The notes beneath the pieces are model-generated. The model had not been told where the DNA came from. It made no database searches and worked only from the letters and a program-made list of their open reading frames with translations. From assembly GCA_018882725.1 (NCBI GenBank), contig VERK01000075.1, forward strand, positions 1 to 9,578: DNA of 9,578 nucleotides, read 5' to 3'. Below, in pieces: positions 1 through 6,962 of the stretch (positions are counted from its first letter, which is position 1; each line of letters begins with the position of its first letter). The position numbers and the translations under genes are program-made. This stretch comes from Actinomycetota bacterium (GTDB taxonomy: Bacteria; Actinomycetota; Acidimicrobiia; Acidimicrobiales; Ilumatobacteraceae).

Positions 1-216
1 GCCAGGACGTCGTCCCATGTCTCGTCCCAACCCAGGGATCGATCGCCTCGTTGCACAGTCGTTGACCGTAGCGGCCTGGTGGAATGCATCGGCGCGGTGT
101 CGAACAACCGTCCTTCCGATACCGTGCGGCGATTCATGGCCTCACCTGCATCGATGCGCATCTTCGACGAGTTCGCTCGACGACTGTGCTTGACAAGCGG
201 CCAAGCCATGTCGTAG
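1..216 (+). CDS. Possible C-terminal end of an unidentified upstream gene (partial)
   Basis: Frame 1 is open from the window edge to a TAG at 214-216, 12 nt before the topA start. The last half reads like protein (for example DTVRRFMASPASMRIFDEF followed by ARRL) and uses G/C-ending codons often, as the downstream genes do. I do not recognise a family. A second + frame is also open until about base 193, so the reading frame is not certain and the whole stretch could be non-coding. If real, the gene would run directly into topA and may belong to the same transcription unit. Confidence 0.3.
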   Translation, partial: ARTSSHVSSQPRDRSPRCTVVDRSGLVECIGAVSNNRPSDTVRRFMASPASMRIFDEFARRLCLTSGQAMS

Positions 217-219
217 CCC
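190..219 (+). promoter_or_regulatory. Possible topA promoter (-35 TTGACA, weak -10)
   Basis: A perfect TTGACA lies at 190-195. The hexamer 18 nt further on is TAGCCC (214-219), a poor -10. A start point about 7 nt later would fall almost on the topA ATG at 229, giving a leaderless or near-leaderless mRNA, which is common in actinobacteria and would fit the lack of a clear Shine-Dalgarno before topA (only a GAAAAAG stretch). The TTGACA match alone could be chance. Confidence 0.25.
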
Positions 220-228
220 TGAAAAAGC

Positions 229-2934
229 ATGACCTCCACTCGTAAACCCCTCGTGATCGTCGAATCGCCGGCCAAGGCGAAGACGATCGGCACCTTCCTC
301 GGCTCCGACTACGAAGTCCGCGCATCGGTCGGACACGTGGCCGATCTGCCGTCGAAGGGTCTTGCTGTCGACGTCGACAATCACTTCAAGCCCACCTACG
401 AACTCACTGAGCGCGGCGCCAAGGTCATCAAGGAATTGCGTCAACTCGTCAAGCAGGCGTCGGCCGTGTATCTCGCCACCGACGAAGACCGCGAGGGCGA
501 GGCCATCAGTTGGCACCTCATCGAAAACCTCAAGTCGGCTCTCAAGCCGGGCACTCCGGTGCACCGCGTGGTCTTCCACGAGATCACCAAGTCGGCGATC
601 GATCACGCCTTCGCCCACCCCCGCGATCTCGACAACGGCCTCGTCGACGCCGCCGAGACCCGGCGCATCCTCGACCGTCTGTTCGGTTACGAGGTGTCGC
701 CGGTGCTGTGGCGCAAGGTCAACTGCGGACTGTCGGCCGGTCGTGTGCAGAGCCCCACCATCCGCCTGATCGTCGAACGCGAGCGTGAGCGCATCGCTTT
801 CGTGGCCGCCGGGTACTGGGGTCTCGAGCTCGTCTCGGCCACCGCACCGTCGTTCACCGCCGATCTGCTCGAGGTCGATGGTGTTCGCGTGGCCACCGGC
901 AAGGACTTCGACGCCAACGGTCGAGCCTCCGACAAGGTGACCGTCCTCGACGAGGCGGCCATCGGCTCACTCGTGACCCGCCTCGGCTCGGCGCCCGTGA
1001 CCGTGAAGTCGGTGGAGGACAAGCCCTACCGCTCGTCACCCAAGCCGCCGTTCATGACCAGCACCTTGCAGCAGGAGGCCGGCCGCAAACTGCGCCTGTC
1101 GGCCCAGCAGGTGATGCGCACCGCCCAGGGCTTGTACGAGCGGGGATTCATTACATATATGCGTACCGACTCGGTGGCCCTGGCCGACGAGGCGCTCACT
1201 GCGGTGCGGGCCCAGATCGGAACCGAATTCGGCACCGAGTTCTTGTCGCCCAGCCCGCGCCTCTACGCCAACAAGGTGAAGAACGCCCAGGAGGCGCACG
1301 AGGCCATCCGGCCCAGCCTTCCCATTCGGTCGCCCGAATCGTTGGCCGGTCAGTTGAGCGGCCCCGACCTTGCCTTGTATCGGCTCATCTGGCAGCGCAC
1401 TCTGGCCTCGCAGATGGCCGACGCCGCTGGCACCACGGTGTCGATTCGGTTGAGCGCCACCGCTCCGGCCGATGCCTCGGCGCCGACGAACCTCTGCACC
1501 TTCGCCGCCAGCGGCACGACCATCACGTTCGCGGGTCACCGTCGGGCCTACGAAGAATCGTCCGACGAAGGCACCGACGCCGACGAGAAGGAAGCGTTGC
1601 TTCCAGTGTTGAAGGTGGGTGACACCGTGCCGGTGCGCGAGTTGATTCCGGGTGGACACGAGACCACTCCCCCCGCTCGCTACACCGAAGCATCCATCGT
1701 CAAGCGTTTGGAAGAACTGGGTATCGGACGTCCCTCCACGTGGGCGTCGATCATCCAGACCGTGCAGGACCGCGGCTACGTGTGGAAGAAGGGCCAAGCG
1801 TTGGTGCCGTCGATCACTGCGATGGTGGTCGTGAGACTCCTAGAAAATCACTTCGCCGAATTGGTCGACTACCAGTTCACCGCTGGCGTGGAAGAAGAAC
1901 TCGACCAGATCGCCGGCCGACTGCTCGCCAAGGACGAATGGCTACGCGCGTTCTACTTCGGTGATGCGCAACTCGGTGATCTCGGTGAACTCGGTCTGAA
2001 GAAACTGATCGAGAAGAACATCGAGAACATCGACGCCGCTGCCATCAACTCCCTATCCATTGGGGCCGACCCCGAGACGGGGGAAGTCGTCGCGGTGAAG
2101 CCGGGCAAGTACGGGCCGTACGTGAAGCGCGGTGACGACACCGCGGGCGTGCCCGATTCGCTCGCTCCCGACGAACTCACGCTGAATGAAGCGCTTCGAT
2201 TGTTGTCGTTGCCCAAGAGCGACGAGCCGATCGGCGAACTCGACGGACATCCGGTGTTCGTGAAGAACGGCCGTTACGGGCCCTACGTGCAGTGGGGAAC
2301 GATGGACGAGCCGCCGTTGGGTCTAGCCAAGCCCAAGATGGTCAGCCTCTTCAAGACCATGGTGCTCGAGCGCATGACGCTCACCGATGCCGAGCAATTG
2401 CTGGCGCTTCCTCGCACGATCGGCATCGACCCGCAGGATGGCACGGCGATCGTGGCCAACAACGGCCGCTACGGCCCGTACGTCCAGAAGGCCACCGACT
2501 ATCGCACGATCGAGAACGAAGAGAAGCTGCTCACCATCACACTCGATGAAGCGCTGGCGATCTTTTCGCAACCCAAGCAATACCGGCGTGGTCGTTCGGT
2601 GGCTGCCAAGGGTCCGTTGCGCGAGTTCGGCAACGATCCGGTGAGCGCTCGGCCGGTTCTTGCCAAAGAGGGTCAGTACGGCGTGTACGTGACCGACGGT
2701 GAAGTGAACGCATCCATCGGCAAGGGTGACCGCATCGAAGAGATGCTCCCCGAGCGCGCGTTCGAGTTGCTCGCGATTCGCCGTGAGGTAATGGCCGAGA
2801 AGGGCATCACACCCAAGAAGAAGGGTGCGCCCCGTAAGGCGGCCGCGAAGAAGACCGCCACGAAGAAGCCGGCGGCAAAGAAGGCAGCAGCCAAGAAGGC
2901 TGCGCCGAAGAAGGCCGCGGCGAAGAAGTCGTGA
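229..2934 (+). CDS. topA: DNA topoisomerase I (type IA), actinobacterial form with Lys-rich tail
   Basis: Relaxes negatively supercoiled DNA by cutting and resealing one strand through a 5'-phosphotyrosine. The 901-aa protein opens with the Toprim motif LVIVESPAKAKTI (residues 8-20, E12 the conserved acidic residue), has the second Toprim motif TDEDREGE at 84-91, the conserved RVQSPT at 172-177, and the active-site motif GFITYMRTDS with catalytic Tyr at about 310. The C-terminal part carries four topoisomerase C-terminal repeats marked by GKYGPYV, GRYGPYV, GRYGPYV and GQYGVYV, and no Cys4 zinc fingers. It ends in a basic tail (about 863-901) of AAKK/PKKA units; such tails in actinobacterial TopA are known to promote DNA binding and processivity. 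The ATG at 229 is chosen because the family's Toprim motif starts within ten residues of it, although no strong ribosome binding site precedes it. The last codons overlap tmk by 4 nt. Confidence 0.98.
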   Translation: MTSTRKPLVIVESPAKAKTIGTFLGSDYEVRASVGHVADLPSKGLAVDVDNHFKPTYELTERGAKVIKELRQLVKQASAVYLATDEDREGEAISWHLIENLKSALKPGTPVHRVVFHEITKSAIDHAFAHPRDLDNGLVDAAETRRILDRLFGYEVSPVLWRKVNCGLSAGRVQSPTIRLIVERERERIAFVAAGYWGLELVSATAPSFTADLLEVDGVRVATGKDFDANGRASDKVTVLDEAAIGSLVTRLGSAPVTVKSVEDKPYRSSPKPPFMTSTLQQEAGRKLRLSAQQVMRTAQGLYERGFITYMRTDSVALADEALTAVRAQIGTEFGTEFLSPSPRLYANKVKNAQEAHEAIRPSLPIRSPESLAGQLSGPDLALYRLIWQRTLASQMADAAGTTVSIRLSATAPADASAPTNLCTFAASGTTITFAGHRRAYEESSDEGTDADEKEALLPVLKVGDTVPVRELIPGGHETTPPARYTEASIVKRLEELGIGRPSTWASIIQTVQDRGYVWKKGQALVPSITAMVVVRLLENHFAELVDYQFTAGVEEELDQIAGRLLAKDEWLRAFYFGDAQLGDLGELGLKKLIEKNIENIDAAAINSLSIGADPETGEVVAVKPGKYGPYVKRGDDTAGVPDSLAPDELTLNEALRLLSLPKSDEPIGELDGHPVFVKNGRYGPYVQWGTMDEPPLGLAKPKMVSLFKTMVLERMTLTDAEQLLALPRTIGIDPQDGTAIVANNGRYGPYVQKATDYRTIENEEKLLTITLDEALAIFSQPKQYRRGRSVAAKGPLREFGNDPVSARPVLAKEGQYGVYVTDGEVNASIGKGDRIEEMLPERAFELLAIRREVMAEKGITPKKKGAPRKAAAKKTATKKPAAKKAAAKKAAPKKAAAKKS

Positions 2935-3542
2935 GTTCGTCCGGCCACTACATCGCTCTCGAAGGAATCGAGGGTTGTGGCAAGTCGACTCAGGCCGTGC
3001 GGCTCGCGGGTTCGCTGAATGCGGTCCTCACGCGCGAGACCGGTGGAACGCCGATCGGTGAGCGCATTCGTGATGTGTTGCACGATCCGGCCAACACTCA
3101 TCTGAGCCCAGTTGCCGAGGCGTTGCTCATCGCCGGCGACCGTGCTCAGCACCGCGCCGAAGTGCTCGCACCCAATCTGTCGGCGGGTCGGACCGTCGTG
3201 AGCGATCGCAGTGTGTATTCGAGCCTCGCGTACCAGGGCTACGGCCGCGAGCTCGATCTCGATGCCGTGCGACGAATCAACGATTGGGCTCTCGGTGGCC
3301 GGTGGCCCGATCTGGTGGTGCTCATCGACATCGAGCACGAGGGGGCGTTCGCCCGTCTGGCCGATCGCGATCTCGATCGATTCGAACGCGAAGGTCCGGA
3401 CTTCTTCCGCCGGATCGTCGACGGCTTCCGCGCGATGGCGAAGGCCGACCCGAAGCGGTGGTTCGTGGTCGATGGCACTCGGTCGGTCGACGACCTCGCC
3501 GGTCGGATCGAGCATCACGTGCGATCTACGCTCGGCCTCTGA
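2931..3542 (+). CDS. tmk: Thymidylate kinase
   Basis: Phosphorylates dTMP to dTDP with ATP in the cytoplasm, the step before dTTP. The 203-aa length is normal for the family. Visible motifs are the P-loop GIEGCGKST (residues 12-20), the dTMP-binding segment TRETGGTP (34-41; usually TREPGGTP, so the Pro is Thr here), the DRS..SSLAYQG segment (92-103) that corresponds to the family's DR(Y/S) motif, and the LID-type segment with DRDLDRFERE (145-154). The GTG start at 2931 overlaps the topA stop as GTGA, with GAAGAAG just upstream inside topA as a possible ribosome binding site, so translation is probably coupled to topA. The gene ends 1 nt before the delta' gene; this tmk-holB pairing is widespread in bacteria. 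Confidence 0.96.
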   Translation: MSSSGHYIALEGIEGCGKSTQAVRLAGSLNAVLTRETGGTPIGERIRDVLHDPANTHLSPVAEALLIAGDRAQHRAEVLAPNLSAGRTVVSDRSVYSSLAYQGYGRELDLDAVRRINDWALGGRWPDLVVLIDIEHEGAFARLADRDLDRFEREGPDFFRRIVDGFRAMAKADPKRWFVVDGTRSVDDLAGRIEHHVRSTLGL

Positions 3543-3543
3543 C

Positions 3544-4626
3544 ATGGCCCGCACGGCAACTTCTTCGGTGTTCGACGCGGTAGTCGGACAGAATGCGGCC
3601 GTCGCCAAGCTGCGCGCCCTCACGTCGTCGCCGGCTCACGCCTACTTGTTCGTCGGGCCGAGTGGCTGCGGCAAAGAAGTGGCTGCGCGAGCATTTGCCG
3701 CGGTGCGACTACAAGGTGACGACGATGCGAGTGGGCGCACCGCCGATCTGGTCATGCGCGGTATTCACGTCGACGTGCACGAACTCGAACGTGAGGGAGC
3801 GTCGATCGATGTCGAGCAGGCTCGCGAAGAGATCGTCAAGTTGGCCGACCGCACCGCAGTCGAGGGTTCCACTCGCGTGATCATCGTTCACGAGTTCCAT
3901 CTGCTGGCCGACGTGGCTCGTTCGGCGTTGCTCAAGACGATCGAAGAACCCGACGGCAGCACGATCATCGTGATGCTGGCCGACGAAGTGCCCGACAACT
4001 TCGCCACCATTTCGTCGCGCAGTGTGCGGGTGAACTTCGGACCGATCTCCGACGAACTCGTCGCACAGACTCTCGTCGCCGATGGAGTCGACGCCGGAGT
4101 GGCTTCCGACGTGGCGCGGGTGGCCGCGGGCGATCTCGATCGAGCTCGCGTGCTGGCGAGTGATCCGAAGTTGAGCGACCGCATGGCGCTGTTCACGTCG
4201 ATTCCGCGAAAGCTCGATGGATCGTTGGCCGCTGCCGTGGCAACCGTCGGCGAGATCAACGCCTCGATCGACGAAGCCCTCGAGCCGTACAAGGCGAAGC
4301 AGGCCGAGGAACTCGCGACCCTCGAGGAGCGGGCCAAGTTGCTGGGTGAGCGCGGGAGTGGACGCAAGACACTCACCGATCGTCACAAGCGAGAACTCCG
4401 ACGTTTTCGCACTGACGAACTCAGGTCGGGCCTTCGTGCACTCTCGATGGTGTACCGCGACGCGATGTCCGAGCTGTCCGACTCGGCGGCTCCGCACGAG
4501 GTGATCGGATTCGCCGACGCGGTGTCGGCAATTCGGCGGGCCAGCCACGCGTTGTCTCGCAACGTGAACGAGCGACTGGTCTTGGAAGATCTGCTCATGT
4601 CGCTGCCGACCATCAGGAGGTCGTAG
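3544..4626 (+). CDS. holB: DNA polymerase III delta' subunit, without zinc-module cysteines
   Basis: Clamp-loader AAA+ subunit that helps load the sliding clamp at the replication fork. The 360-aa product has the family layout: an N-terminal HAYLFVGPSGCGKE segment (Walker A position, 32-45), RVIIVHEFHLL at the Walker B position (111-121), the highly conserved ALLKTIEEP (128-136), and SSRSVRVNF (157-165) where DnaX and delta' usually have an SRC motif. Two points are odd. The Walker A lysine is followed by Glu instead of Thr/Ser, so ATP binding is unlikely, as is known for E. coli delta'. The Cys4 zinc module expected between Walker A and the GxHxDV segment is reduced to a short cysteine-free stretch (about 55-73). 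The ATG at 3544 lies 1 nt after the tmk stop; a longer upstream open frame would overlap tmk extensively and is rejected. The C-terminal third (230-320) is rich in charged residues, probably helical. Neighbouring tmk supports the call. Confidence 0.88.
   Translation: MARTATSSVFDAVVGQNAAVAKLRALTSSPAHAYLFVGPSGCGKEVAARAFAAVRLQGDDDASGRTADLVMRGIHVDVHELEREGASIDVEQAREEIVKLADRTAVEGSTRVIIVHEFHLLADVARSALLKTIEEPDGSTIIVMLADEVPDNFATISSRSVRVNFGPISDELVAQTLVADGVDAGVASDVARVAAGDLDRARVLASDPKLSDRMALFTSIPRKLDGSLAAAVATVGEINASIDEALEPYKAKQAEELATLEERAKLLGERGSGRKTLTDRHKRELRRFRTDELRSGLRALSMVYRDAMSELSDSAAPHEVIGFADAVSAIRRASHALSRNVNERLVLEDLLMSLPTIRRS
4615..4620 (+). promoter_or_regulatory. Strong Shine-Dalgarno AGGAGG fixing the GTG start at 4626
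   Basis: AGGAGG ends 5 nt before the GTG at 4626-4628, which overlaps the holB TAG by one base. It is the only consensus ribosome binding site in this operon, so the last gene may be translated more strongly than topA, tmk or holB. Confidence 0.8.
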
Positions 4627-5138
4627 TGCCCAAGCTCACCGACGACGAAGTTCGCTCTTTTCTCGACGAGCGAGGTCACCTGGCGCGCATCGGTACCACT
4701 GATGCCGACGGTATGCCGCGAGTTCTGCCCTTGTGGTTCATCGTCATCGGGAACGAATTCCTCTTTACGCCCCGCTCGCCTGCCGTCATCTGGAAGAACA
4801 TCGAACGCGACCCACGCGCCGGCGTGTCGATCGACGAGGACGAGACGCCGTGGCGCAAGGTGATGATTCAGGGTGACGTGATCGTGAAGCACGCACCCGG
4901 CGACGATGCGGCGTGGCGCGACATCTATCGACGTATCGCCAAGCGGTACGTCGCCGATGAGTGGGCCGACGGATACGTCGACGGCACCGACGATCAGCCA
5001 CGCGCACTGTGTGCGATCGACCTCAGCGCTGCGACCACGCGCATCGCGACGTGGCGAATGCCCGTGTCGGGTGAGGATCCGCGCGGTATCTGGGCCAAGC
5101 GGTACTACTTGCCCGGTACCAAGTGGTCGTACGAATGA
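4626..5138 (+). CDS. PNPOx-like split beta-barrel flavoprotein (FMN or F420 binding)
   Basis: The 170-aa protein resembles the pyridoxamine 5'-phosphate oxidase-like superfamily: an N-terminal helix, then HLARIGTTDADGMPRVLPLWF (residues 18-38), the typical strand-turn-strand carrying the 'DG.P...P.WF' signature, then a second hairpin (IGNEFLFTP, 41-49) and a helix with NIERDPRAGVSID (58-70), the usual 'N...dPrv.l..d' segment that precedes the strand lining the cofactor site. Members of this fold bind FMN, F420 or heme and reduce varied substrates; the substrate and cofactor cannot be read from this sequence, and it is not a canonical PdxH. It overlaps holB by 1 nt and closes the operon. Its role there is unclear; the link may simply be shared transcription. 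Confidence 0.82.
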   Translation: MPKLTDDEVRSFLDERGHLARIGTTDADGMPRVLPLWFIVIGNEFLFTPRSPAVIWKNIERDPRAGVSIDEDETPWRKVMIQGDVIVKHAPGDDAAWRDIYRRIAKRYVADEWADGYVDGTDDQPRALCAIDLSAATTRIATWRMPVSGEDPRGIWAKRYYLPGTKWSYE

Positions 5139-5146
5139 CCATCCGA

Positions 5147-5152
5147 TAGGGT
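5147..5152 (+). promoter_or_regulatory. Possible -10 element of the tRNA-Thr promoter
   Basis: TAGGGT fits the loose actinobacterial TANNNT and lies about 12 nt upstream of the mature tRNA start. No good -35 hexamer is present at the right distance (TGGTCG at 5124-5129 is weak), so the tRNA may instead depend on read-through from the upstream operon. Confidence 0.25.
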
Positions 5153-5163
5153 TTCGAGCCGTT

Positions 5164-5239
5164 GCCCGGGTAGCTCAGTCGGTAGAGCAACGCACTCGTA
5201 ATGCGTAGGTCAGGGGTTCGATTCCCCTCTCGGGCTCCA
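5164..5239 (+). tRNA. tRNA-Thr (anticodon CGT), CCA encoded
   Basis: The 76-nt sequence folds as a full cloverleaf. The acceptor stem is GCCCGGG (5164-5170) with CTCGGGC (5229-5235, one G-U pair), the D stem GCTC/GAGC, the anticodon stem ACGCA/TGCGT (5190-5194 and 5202-5206) with loop CTCGTAA, and the T stem AGGGG/CCCCT (5212-5216 and 5224-5228) with loop TTCGATT. The anticodon at 5197-5199 is CGT, which reads the Thr codon ACG. Discriminator T5236 is followed by an encoded CCA (5237-5239). It is the last item of chromosomal character; all following genes are on the other strand and of different composition, so its 3' part is probably the integration site of the downstream element. Confidence 0.97.
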
Positions 5240-5316
5240 GAGAAAGTCCTGCTTGGCGTGTTTCCGAATAGTGGAGCTCCTTGAAGCCCGCAGAAAAATC
5301 CCGCAAATTTCCCGCA
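5217..5316. other. Putative attL: tRNA 3' end plus three CCCGCA arm-type direct repeats
   Basis: The T-loop/acceptor part of tRNA-Thr (5217-5239) is the likely core because the tRNA stays complete on the chromosomal side. About 47 bp into the element the hexamer CCCGCA occurs three times at 5287-5292, 5300-5305 and 5311-5316, at spacings of 13 and 11 bp (close to one helical turn) and separated by A/T-rich spacers. Such short phased direct repeats beside the core are typical arm-binding sites of tyrosine integrases. A perfect 8-bp palindrome GGAGCTCC lies at 5273-5280. The exact core cannot be fixed without the attR copy. Confidence 0.5.
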
Positions 5317-6954
5317 TTACGGCTTCGAACTTCCCTCATCGAGGTAGACCCAATCAAGGATCTCTTTCAGGCCGGTGACTTCGAGTGACGCCGCAGACCA
5401 AGATTCAGTGTGGCCGTCGAATTTGAAATGGCTACTCCGCCGCCCTAACTCAGCTCCGCGACTTAGTAAGGACGCGAGGCAGGAACGTTCGAGGTCAGCC
5501 GTCAGGTAGCCATCCATCGGTCCTCTCAGTTCCCGAACCTCCCAACCCTTCTGCCGATGCCGCCTTAGACGCTCTTCGGGGACGTTCGAAATACCTATTT
5601 GGAACATTGCCCACTGCTCATGAAACAGGAAGTAGAGCCAGCCAGGTTTTCCGGGATTGAATCCCGGGATGGCGCAGACGGGACAACCAACTCCTTGCTT
5701 ACGGTTGTACGGAGGAGCCTGCCATTCGTGACCCTCTTCGCAGAGCCACCAAATCTTCTTGTCTGTTCCAGCCATGACCTGACCCGCAGTCAGCGGCAGG
5801 TTCTTCACCGGATGCCATTGAAGAGCAAGATCCGGATGAGTCGTCTGTAGGTCATTAACTCCTTCGATTGGCTTTTGTCCGGCGCAATAAGGACAGCCCG
5901 ATCCCTGAAGGGTTCTGTTTGCAATCACAGATCGGTAGGCATGACCAAGGCGGCAATTCCACCAAACTGCGGTATTGCTACCTGCTTTAAAGTCCTCTGC
6001 GTTCTTGCCGTGGTTCTTTTCCAAATGCCATTCCGAGGCAACTTCTGGGTGAGTAGTTGCGAGATCGTTCGAGCCCCTGATCGCTCTTGATCCCGAGCAG
6101 AAGGGGCAACCGTACTGGCCCACAGTTCTGCTCGCGATAGACGCCTCCCACTCGTGGCCTTCACGACAAATCCACCAGGCCTTCCGGGTTACGAATGGGG
6201 TTACTTCAGATGGCTTCTTCAGGTTCTTGTGCGGATGCCACTCCCCAGCAACTTCTGGGAACCTGGTTGCCAGACTCGTCGATGTAACTACTCGCCGTCC
6301 CGAACAGACGGCACACCCGGTTGCCTTCTTCGACCCAGTTCTCATCGCAACCGTTGCTTCCCACTCGTGGTCTTCAGCTACGGGACAAAGCCACCACACC
6401 TTCTTTGAACTACCGGATCCGACTTGACTTGCCGTTAGATCACCGTTTCGAGTCGGATGCCACTCAGCGGCTACTTCTGGATGACGCGTCGCCAGATCAT
6501 TGAATCCGGTTAACACTCTGCGACCCGAGCACGTGGGGCAGCCTGTCCCTTCCCCGGTGAAACGGTTATTGAGCGATGTCTGCCATTCGTGGCCCTTCGA
6601 GCAAAGCCACCAAACCTTTCGGTCAGATCCCGGGAGAACATCTTGTGGGGCAAGCGGGGAGTTCCTGTGCGGATGCCATTCAACTGCAAGTTCCGGTCGG
6701 AGAGTTGCTAGGTCGTTGTAGCCAACCAACAATTTCTTGTTCGAACAGACGGGGCACCCACCGCCACGCGACCGAGCCTTCGGCGAACTCAACCATTCAT
6801 GGCCCTTCGAGCAAAGCCACCAAACCTTGATGTTTGAACCGAAAGAAAGTGACTCCGGAGAAACACCTGTGTTTCGATGCGGGTGCCATTCCTGAAGCAG
6901 GTGAGGATGAACCTGTCCGAACGACATGACGGGTCGGTTTCGGCCATCTCCCAC
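5317..6954 (-). CDS. Six-repeat zinc-ribbon array protein with C-terminal GIY-YIG-superfamily domain
   Basis: The 545-aa protein consists of six repeats of about 71 residues (conserved cores about 16-70, 85-142, 157-217, 231-286, 301-357, 372-427). Each reads HPxLAxEWHPxRN, then VWWxC, a GHEW segment, an Arg, and GCPxC. Each keeps a Cys-His-Cys-Cys set (C48/H52/C67/C70 in the first), matching the probable zinc-ribbon family PF14311 (DUF4379). Residues 438-505 resemble the GIY-YIG superfamily, closest in style to the T5orf172/MUG113 branch: GWLYFLF (438-444), FQIGIS (451-456), ERLRRH (461-466, R462) and Glu489. The second motif has Gln where classic nucleases have Tyr, so activity is uncertain. 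No signal peptide or membrane segment is seen, suggesting a cytoplasmic nucleic-acid-binding protein. The GTG start lies 8 nt after the integrase stop without a clear ribosome binding site, so translation may be coupled; ATG codon 10 is an alternative. Function is not known; a DNA-targeting or defence role is inference. Confidence 0.85.
   Translation of the reverse strand: MGDGRNRPVMSFGQVHPHLLQEWHPHRNTGVSPESLSFGSNIKVWWLCSKGHEWLSSPKARSRGGGCPVCSNKKLLVGYNDLATLRPELAVEWHPHRNSPLAPQDVLPGSDRKVWWLCSKGHEWQTSLNNRFTGEGTGCPTCSGRRVLTGFNDLATRHPEVAAEWHPTRNGDLTASQVGSGSSKKVWWLCPVAEDHEWEATVAMRTGSKKATGCAVCSGRRVVTSTSLATRFPEVAGEWHPHKNLKKPSEVTPFVTRKAWWICREGHEWEASIASRTVGQYGCPFCSGSRAIRGSNDLATTHPEVASEWHLEKNHGKNAEDFKAGSNTAVWWNCRLGHAYRSVIANRTLQGSGCPYCAGQKPIEGVNDLQTTHPDLALQWHPVKNLPLTAGQVMAGTDKKIWWLCEEGHEWQAPPYNRKQGVGCPVCAIPGFNPGKPGWLYFLFHEQWAMFQIGISNVPEERLRRHRQKGWEVRELRGPMDGYLTADLERSCLASLLSRGAELGRRSSHFKFDGHTESWSAASLEVTGLKEILDWVYLDEGSSKP
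6590..6828. repeat. Exact 29-bp DNA repeat inside the zinc-ribbon gene
   Basis: Bases 6590-6618 and 6800-6828 are identical over 29 bp (both begin TGGCCCTTCGAGC), exactly 210 bp or 70 codons apart. They encode the same core in repeats 1 and 2 (KVWWLCSKGHE region). Identity extends through silent positions, which the other four repeats do not share to this degree, and so points to a recent duplication or gene conversion of repeats 1 and 2. Confidence 0.85.
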
Positions 6955-6962
6955 AGAGATAA

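Noticed and set aside
142..618. 158-aa minus-strand open frame across the start of topA
   Set aside because: It is antisense to the highly conserved Toprim region of topA; long shadow frames are expected in G+C-rich DNA and no family signature is visible.
1036..1797. 253-aa minus-strand open frame inside topA
   Set aside because: Fully antisense to the topA catalytic domain, His/Gly/Arg-rich composition typical of a shadow frame, no recognisable domain.
3211..3543. Extension of the delta' gene to an upstream ATG (471 aa)
   Set aside because: The extra 111 residues overlap tmk almost entirely and do not resemble an AAA+ N-terminus; the ATG at 3544 gives the family's normal start.
2673..3623. 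316-aa minus-strand open frame spanning the topA-tmk-holB junctions
   Set aside because: Opposes three well-supported genes; its AAFFAAGFF stretch is only the reverse reading of the Lys/Ala tail codons.
5317..6954. Reading the regularly spaced repeats (about 210-220 bp) as a CRISPR-like or satellite array
   Set aside because: The periodicity comes from the 71-codon zinc-ribbon repeats in one open frame; there are no short identical repeats with unique spacers.
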